Below, piece by piece: positions 22,489-25,787 of a stretch of DNA of 25,787 nt (the stretch's first letter is position 1; every line of letters begins with the position of its first letter). Made by a program: the position numbers and the translations under genes. Under the pieces are notes generated by a model. That model did not search any database and had not been told where the DNA came from. It worked only from the letters and a program-made list of their open reading frames with translations. The stretch is from JBBRTJ01 sp038244535 (lineage in GTDB: Bacteria > Actinomycetota > Acidimicrobiia > Acidimicrobiales > Ilumatobacteraceae), in assembly GCA_038244535.1 (NCBI GenBank), contig JBBRTJ010000054.1:1-25787 (forward strand), read 5' to 3'.

Positions 22489-22648
22489 TGCGGGGAATTC
22501 GACGGTCAAAGTGTCGGATTGCCCGCGTGGCGGGGAATTCGACGGTCAAAGTGTCGGATTGCCCGCGTGGCGGGGAATTCGACGGTCAAAACGCCACAAT
22601 CCCCGCCAGGCGGGGAATTCGACGGTCAAAGTGTGGAACTGCCCGCTG
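22489..22648. repeat. Array B: four 40-bp tandem repeats related to array A
   Basis: Units at 22489-22528, 22529-22568, 22569-22608 and 22609-22648. Arms are GCGGGGAATTCGAC and GTCGGATTGCCCGC around GGTCAAAGT, a strong imperfect hairpin. Unit 3 has a divergent right half (ACGCCACAATCCCCGCC). Unit length is the same 40 bases as array A and the core (A)CGGTYAAAR-YGTCG is shared. The array ends 123 bases before the gltB start. The 212 bases between it and the membrane-protein start (22277-22488) contain no gene I can support. Confidence 0.95.
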
Positions 22649-22771
22649 CGGGGACGGCTGCCCGGGAAAAGCTGCGGCAGGGTGTGTTTCCAGCTTGTAA
22701 CATCGTCGGCACTGCCGGGCCAGTGTCGTCCCGGATCCACCAGCCGAATCACTGACGAAGTGGACCGAACG

Positions 22772-25700
22772 ATGCGAACCGATCTTCCCGCGCCCCAGGG
22801 CCTCTACGACCCACGATTCGAGCACGACGCGTGCGGCGTCTCGTTCGTGGTCGACATCCAGGGTCGAGCCAGCCACGCCATCGTGACGACCGGCCTTGGT
22901 GCACTGTGCAACCTCGAGCACCGCGGCGCCACCGGCGCCGAGCCCAACACCGGCGACGGGGCGGGGGTGCTGCTCCAGGTGCCGGACCGCTTCCTGCGGG
23001 CGGTGGTCCCGTTCAGGCTCCCCGCGGTCGGTGCCTACGCGGTTGGCCTCTGCTTCCTTCCGACCGACGCCGAGGAGGCCGCCAAGGCGGCGGAGGGCAT
23101 CGAGGCGATCGTCGCCGACGAGGGCCTGACCGTGCTCGGCTGGCGCGACGTGCCGACCGACCCCTCGTGCATCGGCGCCTCGGCGCAACGGGTGATGCCG
23201 CTGTTCCGGCAGCTCTTCATCGCCGGAGCGGGTCGCATCGGCATCGAGCTCGATCGTGTGGCCTTCGCCGTTCGGAAGCGGTCCGAGCACGACGTTGCCG
23301 GCGTGTACTTCCCGAGCCTCAGCAGCCGCACGCTCATCTACAAGGGCATGTTGACCACCCCTCAGCTCGCGGTGTTCTTCCCCGACCTCGTCGACGAGCG
23401 CCTCGAGAGCGCGCTGGTGCTGGTGCACAGCCGCTTCAGCACCAACACCTTCCCCAGCTGGCCGCTGGCCCACCCGTACCGCTACCTGGCCCACAACGGC
23501 GAGATCAACACGGTGCAGGGCAACCGCAACTGGATGCGCGCCCGCGAAGCATTGCTGGCGAGCGACCTGATCCCCGGTGACCTCCATCGGTTGTTCCCGA
23601 TCTGCACGCCGGGGGCCAGCGATTCGGCCAGCTTCGACGAGGCGCTCGAGCTGCTCCACCTCGGGGGCCGCTCGCTGCCCCATGCGGTGCTCATGATGAT
23701 CCCCGAGGCGTGGGAGCACCACGCCACGATGTCACCCGAGCGGCGGGCCTTCTACCGCTTCCATGCCTCGCTCATCGAGCCGTGGGACGGGCCGGCGTCG
23801 ATCGCCTTCACCGATGGAACCGTCATCGGGGCCGTGCTCGATCGCAACGGCCTGCGCCCGAGCCGCTACTGGGTCACCGACGACGACCTCGTCATCATGG
23901 CCAGCGAGGTCGGCGTGGTCGATCTCCCGCCGAGCAGGATCGTGCGGAAGGGCCGGCTGCAGCCCGGCAAGATGTTCCTGGTCGACACCGCTCAGGGCCG
24001 CATCGTCGACGACGAAGAGGTCAAGTCCGCCCTCGCCGCCGAGCACCCCTACGACGATTGGTTGCACGCCGGTCTGATCCACCTGCGCGACCTCCCGGCC
24101 CGCGATCACGTCGTCTACAGCCACGACAGCGTCGTTCGCCGCCAGCAGGTGTTCGGCTACACGCACGAAGAGCTCAAGATCATCGTGGCCCCGATGGCCA
24201 GGATGGGGGCCGAGCCGATCGGCTCGATGGGCACCGATACGCCGCTCGCAGTGCTCTCGGATCGGCCTCGCCTGCTCTTCGACTACTTCAGCCAGCTCTT
24301 CGCCCAGGTGACCAACCCACCCCTCGATGCCATCCGCGAAGAGCTCGTGACTGCGCTTGGCTCGACGATCGGGCCTGAGCACAACCTGTTGGCGCCTGGC
24401 CCGGCCAGCTGCCGTCAGATCGTGCTGCCGTTCCCGGTGATCGACAACGACGACCTCGCCAAGATCATCGACGTCAACGCCGACGGCGATCTGCCCGGGC
24501 TGGCCGCTCGCGTGATCAGCGGTCTGTTCCGGGTGGCCGATGGGGGCGCCGGTCTCCGCCAGGCCCTCCAGCGGGTGCGCGACGAAGCCACCGATGCCAT
24601 AGCCGGAGGAGCCCGGGTACTGGTGCTGTCTGACCGCAACGCCGACGAGGTGTGGGCTCCGATCCCGTCGTTGCTGCTCACCTCGGCCGTGCACCACCAC
24701 CTCATCCGCGAGAAGACCAGGACCCAGGTCGGCCTCGTCGTCGAGGCCGGCGACGCTCGTGAGGTGCACCACATGGCGTTGCTGATCGGTTACGGCGCCG
24801 GCGCCGTCAACCCGTACCTCGCCTTCGAGAGCATCGAGGACATGATCGCCGAGGACCTTCACGGTCTCGGTGGGGCCAATCCCTACGAGGCGGTGCACCG
24901 CTACGTCAAGGCCGCCGGGAAAGGCGTGCTGAAGGTCATGTCGAAGATGGGCATCTCGACCGTCGCCAGTTACACCGGTGCCCAGGTCTTCGAGGCAATC
25001 GGTCTCGGACAGGAGCTGGTGGACAACTACTTCACCGGAACCGTCAGTCGCCTCGGAGGCGTGGGGCTCGACGAGCTGGCGGCCGAAGTGGCCGCCCGCC
25101 ACGCGATGGCCCACCCGTCGCGACCCGAGGAGCGGGCCCACCGCAAGCTCGAGCTGGGTGGCGAGTACCAGTGGCGTCGCGAAGGTGAGCACCACCTGTT
25201 CAACCCCGAGACGGTGTTCAAGCTCCAGCACGCCACCCGCGCCGGCCGCTACGACATCTTCAAGCAGTACACCGCGCTGGTCGACGACCAGTCGAAGCGC
25301 CTCGCCACCCTGCGGGGGCTCTTCGCCTTCAAGGACTCGCTGCGCCCCCCGGTCCCGATCGACGAGGTCGAGGCGGTGAGCGACATCGTCAAGCGCTTCG
25401 CCACCGGGGCCATGAGCTACGGCTCGATCAGCGCCGAAGCTCACGAGACGCTGGCCATCGCCATGAACCGCATCGGGGGCAAGAGCAACACCGGTGAGGG
25501 CGGTGAGGACGCTGATCGCTTCACCCCCGATGCCAACGGCGACCTGCGCCGCTCGGCCATCAAGCAGGTGGCGTCCGGGCGGTTCGGCGTGACGAGCGAG
25601 TACCTCGTGAACGCCGACGACCTGCAGATCAAGATGGCGCAGGGGGCCAAGCCCGGCGAGGGAGGCCAGCTCCCGGGGCACAAGGTGTATCCGTGGATCG

Positions 25701-25787
25701 CCCGCACCCGGCATTCGACCCCGGGCGTGGGCCTGATCAGCCCGCCGCCTCACCACGACATCTATTCGATCGAGGACCTCAAGCAGC
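22772..25787 (+). CDS. gltB: Glutamate synthase large (alpha) subunit, 3' end beyond the window
   Basis: The frame is open for 1005 codons from ATG 22772 to the window edge; about 500 more residues are expected. A 20-residue propeptide (MRTDLPAPQGLYDPRFEHDA) precedes Cys21 (CGVSFV), the N-terminal nucleophile of the class II glutamine amidotransferase domain (about 21-400; NLEHRGATGAEPNTGDGAG, HSRFSTNTFPSWPLAHPYR, HNGEINT). The central domain spans about 460-760. The FMN/2-oxoglutarate barrel begins near 830, with MSYGSISAEAHETLA, GGKSNTGEGGE and MAQGAKPGEGGQLPGHKV. With GltD it makes two glutamates from glutamine and 2-oxoglutarate using reducing equivalents (NADPH for the bacterial type). 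The Fe-S cysteines lie outside. Upstream, AAGCTG and CAGCTT form a spaced inverted repeat (22669-22696) that may be regulatory. Confidence 0.98.
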   Translation, partial: MRTDLPAPQGLYDPRFEHDACGVSFVVDIQGRASHAIVTTGLGALCNLEHRGATGAEPNTGDGAGVLLQVPDRFLRAVVPFRLPAVGAYAVGLCFLPTDAEEAAKAAEGIEAIVADEGLTVLGWRDVPTDPSCIGASAQRVMPLFRQLFIAGAGRIGIELDRVAFAVRKRSEHDVAGVYFPSLSSRTLIYKGMLTTPQLAVFFPDLVDERLESALVLVHSRFSTNTFPSWPLAHPYRYLAHNGEINTVQGNRNWMRAREALLASDLIPGDLHRLFPICTPGASDSASFDEALELLHLGGRSLPHAVLMMIPEAWEHHATMSPERRAFYRFHASLIEPWDGPASIAFTDGTVIGAVLDRNGLRPSRYWVTDDDLVIMASEVGVVDLPPSRIVRKGRLQPGKMFLVDTAQGRIVDDEEVKSALAAEHPYDDWLHAGLIHLRDLPARDHVVYSHDSVVRRQQVFGYTHEELKIIVAPMARMGAEPIGSMGTDTPLAVLSDRPRLLFDYFSQLFAQVTNPPLDAIREELVTALGSTIGPEHNLLAPGPASCRQIVLPFPVIDNDDLAKIIDVNADGDLPGLAARVISGLFRVADGGAGLRQALQRVRDEATDAIAGGARVLVLSDRNADEVWAPIPSLLLTSAVHHHLIREKTRTQVGLVVEAGDAREVHHMALLIGYGAGAVNPYLAFESIEDMIAEDLHGLGGANPYEAVHRYVKAAGKGVLKVMSKMGISTVASYTGAQVFEAIGLGQELVDNYFTGTVSRLGGVGLDELAAEVAARHAMAHPSRPEERAHRKLELGGEYQWRREGEHHLFNPETVFKLQHATRAGRYDIFKQYTALVDDQSKRLATLRGLFAFKDSLRPPVPIDEVEAVSDIVKRFATGAMSYGSISAEAHETLAIAMNRIGGKSNTGEGGEDADRFTPDANGDLRRSAIKQVASGRFGVTSEYLVNADDLQIKMAQGAKPGEGGQLPGHKVYPWIARTRHSTPGVGLISPPPHHDIYSIEDLKQ

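Noticed and set aside
22273..22509. Minus-strand 78-codon frame overlapping the membrane-protein start by ATGA
   Set aside because: The overlap is suggestive, but the frame starts inside repeat array B and is Arg/Pro-rich without any recognisable motif. Not enough to call a gene.
21161..22648. Repeats as a CRISPR array
   Set aside because: Units are directly adjacent 40-mers without unique spacers, and no cas genes are nearby.
23732..25756. Minus-strand open frame of 674 codons opposite gltB
   Set aside because: It lies entirely antisense to a clear glutamate synthase and has shadow-like composition (Asp/Val/His-rich, no domain). It is an expected by-product of high GC at third positions.

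Overview
This is a high-GC chromosomal window. Strong G/C third-position bias, mycobacterial-style families and an apparent 6C small RNA (a class known from Actinomycetota) point to an actinobacterium. I would guess the class Acidimicrobiia or a relative, but no rRNA or marker gene here settles it. Most of the window is housekeeping and central-carbon metabolism; the accessory signals are short scars, repeats and one toxin-antitoxin-like pair. No large mobile island, CRISPR array, tRNA or rRNA is visible.

Left part (1-6.3 kb): a crotonase fragment and an MFS transporter fused to a cyclic-nucleotide-binding domain form a minus-strand ATGA-overlapped operon. A decayed tyrosine-recombinase 3' end follows, then an amidase-signature hydrolase, an APH-fold phosphotransferase and a membrane-anchored HtrA-like protease with an elaborate repeat/hairpin leader.

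Middle (6.4-15 kb): citrate synthase, a tandem EthD-domain protein and an SDR dehydrogenase. Next comes a scar where the 3' halves of a hemerythrin-like gene and a GAF-domain gene face each other with both 5' ends missing; a 32-bp tandem duplication also frameshifts the hemerythrin remnant. Then a LysR regulator sits 10 bp upstream of an acyl-CoA carboxyltransferase. Divergent to LysR lies a promoter / two C-loop hairpins / terminator module that I read as 6C RNA. It is followed by a HAD phosphatase-LPLAT acyltransferase fusion, matching the HAD neighbour of the mycobacterial 6C RNA (B11). A small-protein/nucleotidyltransferase pair resembling MenAT/AbiE-type modules follows.

Right part (15-25.8 kb): a mitochondrial-type aconitase diverges from a GntR/HutC regulator that is apparently co-transcribed with glucose-6-phosphate dehydrogenase. 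Tandem AGACAAGTA boxes overlap the -10 regions of the shared promoter, which suggests one regulator tying the TCA cycle to the oxidative pentose-phosphate pathway. After a nitroreductase and a crotonase come two arrays of related 40-bp, hairpin-forming tandem repeats (3 and 4 copies) bracketing a frameshifted membrane-protein gene. The window ends inside the large subunit of glutamate synthase (gltB), open for 1005 codons to the edge.

A recurring theme is perfect or near-perfect palindromes lying on or beside stop codons, especially between convergent genes. I interpret these as U-tract-less terminators.
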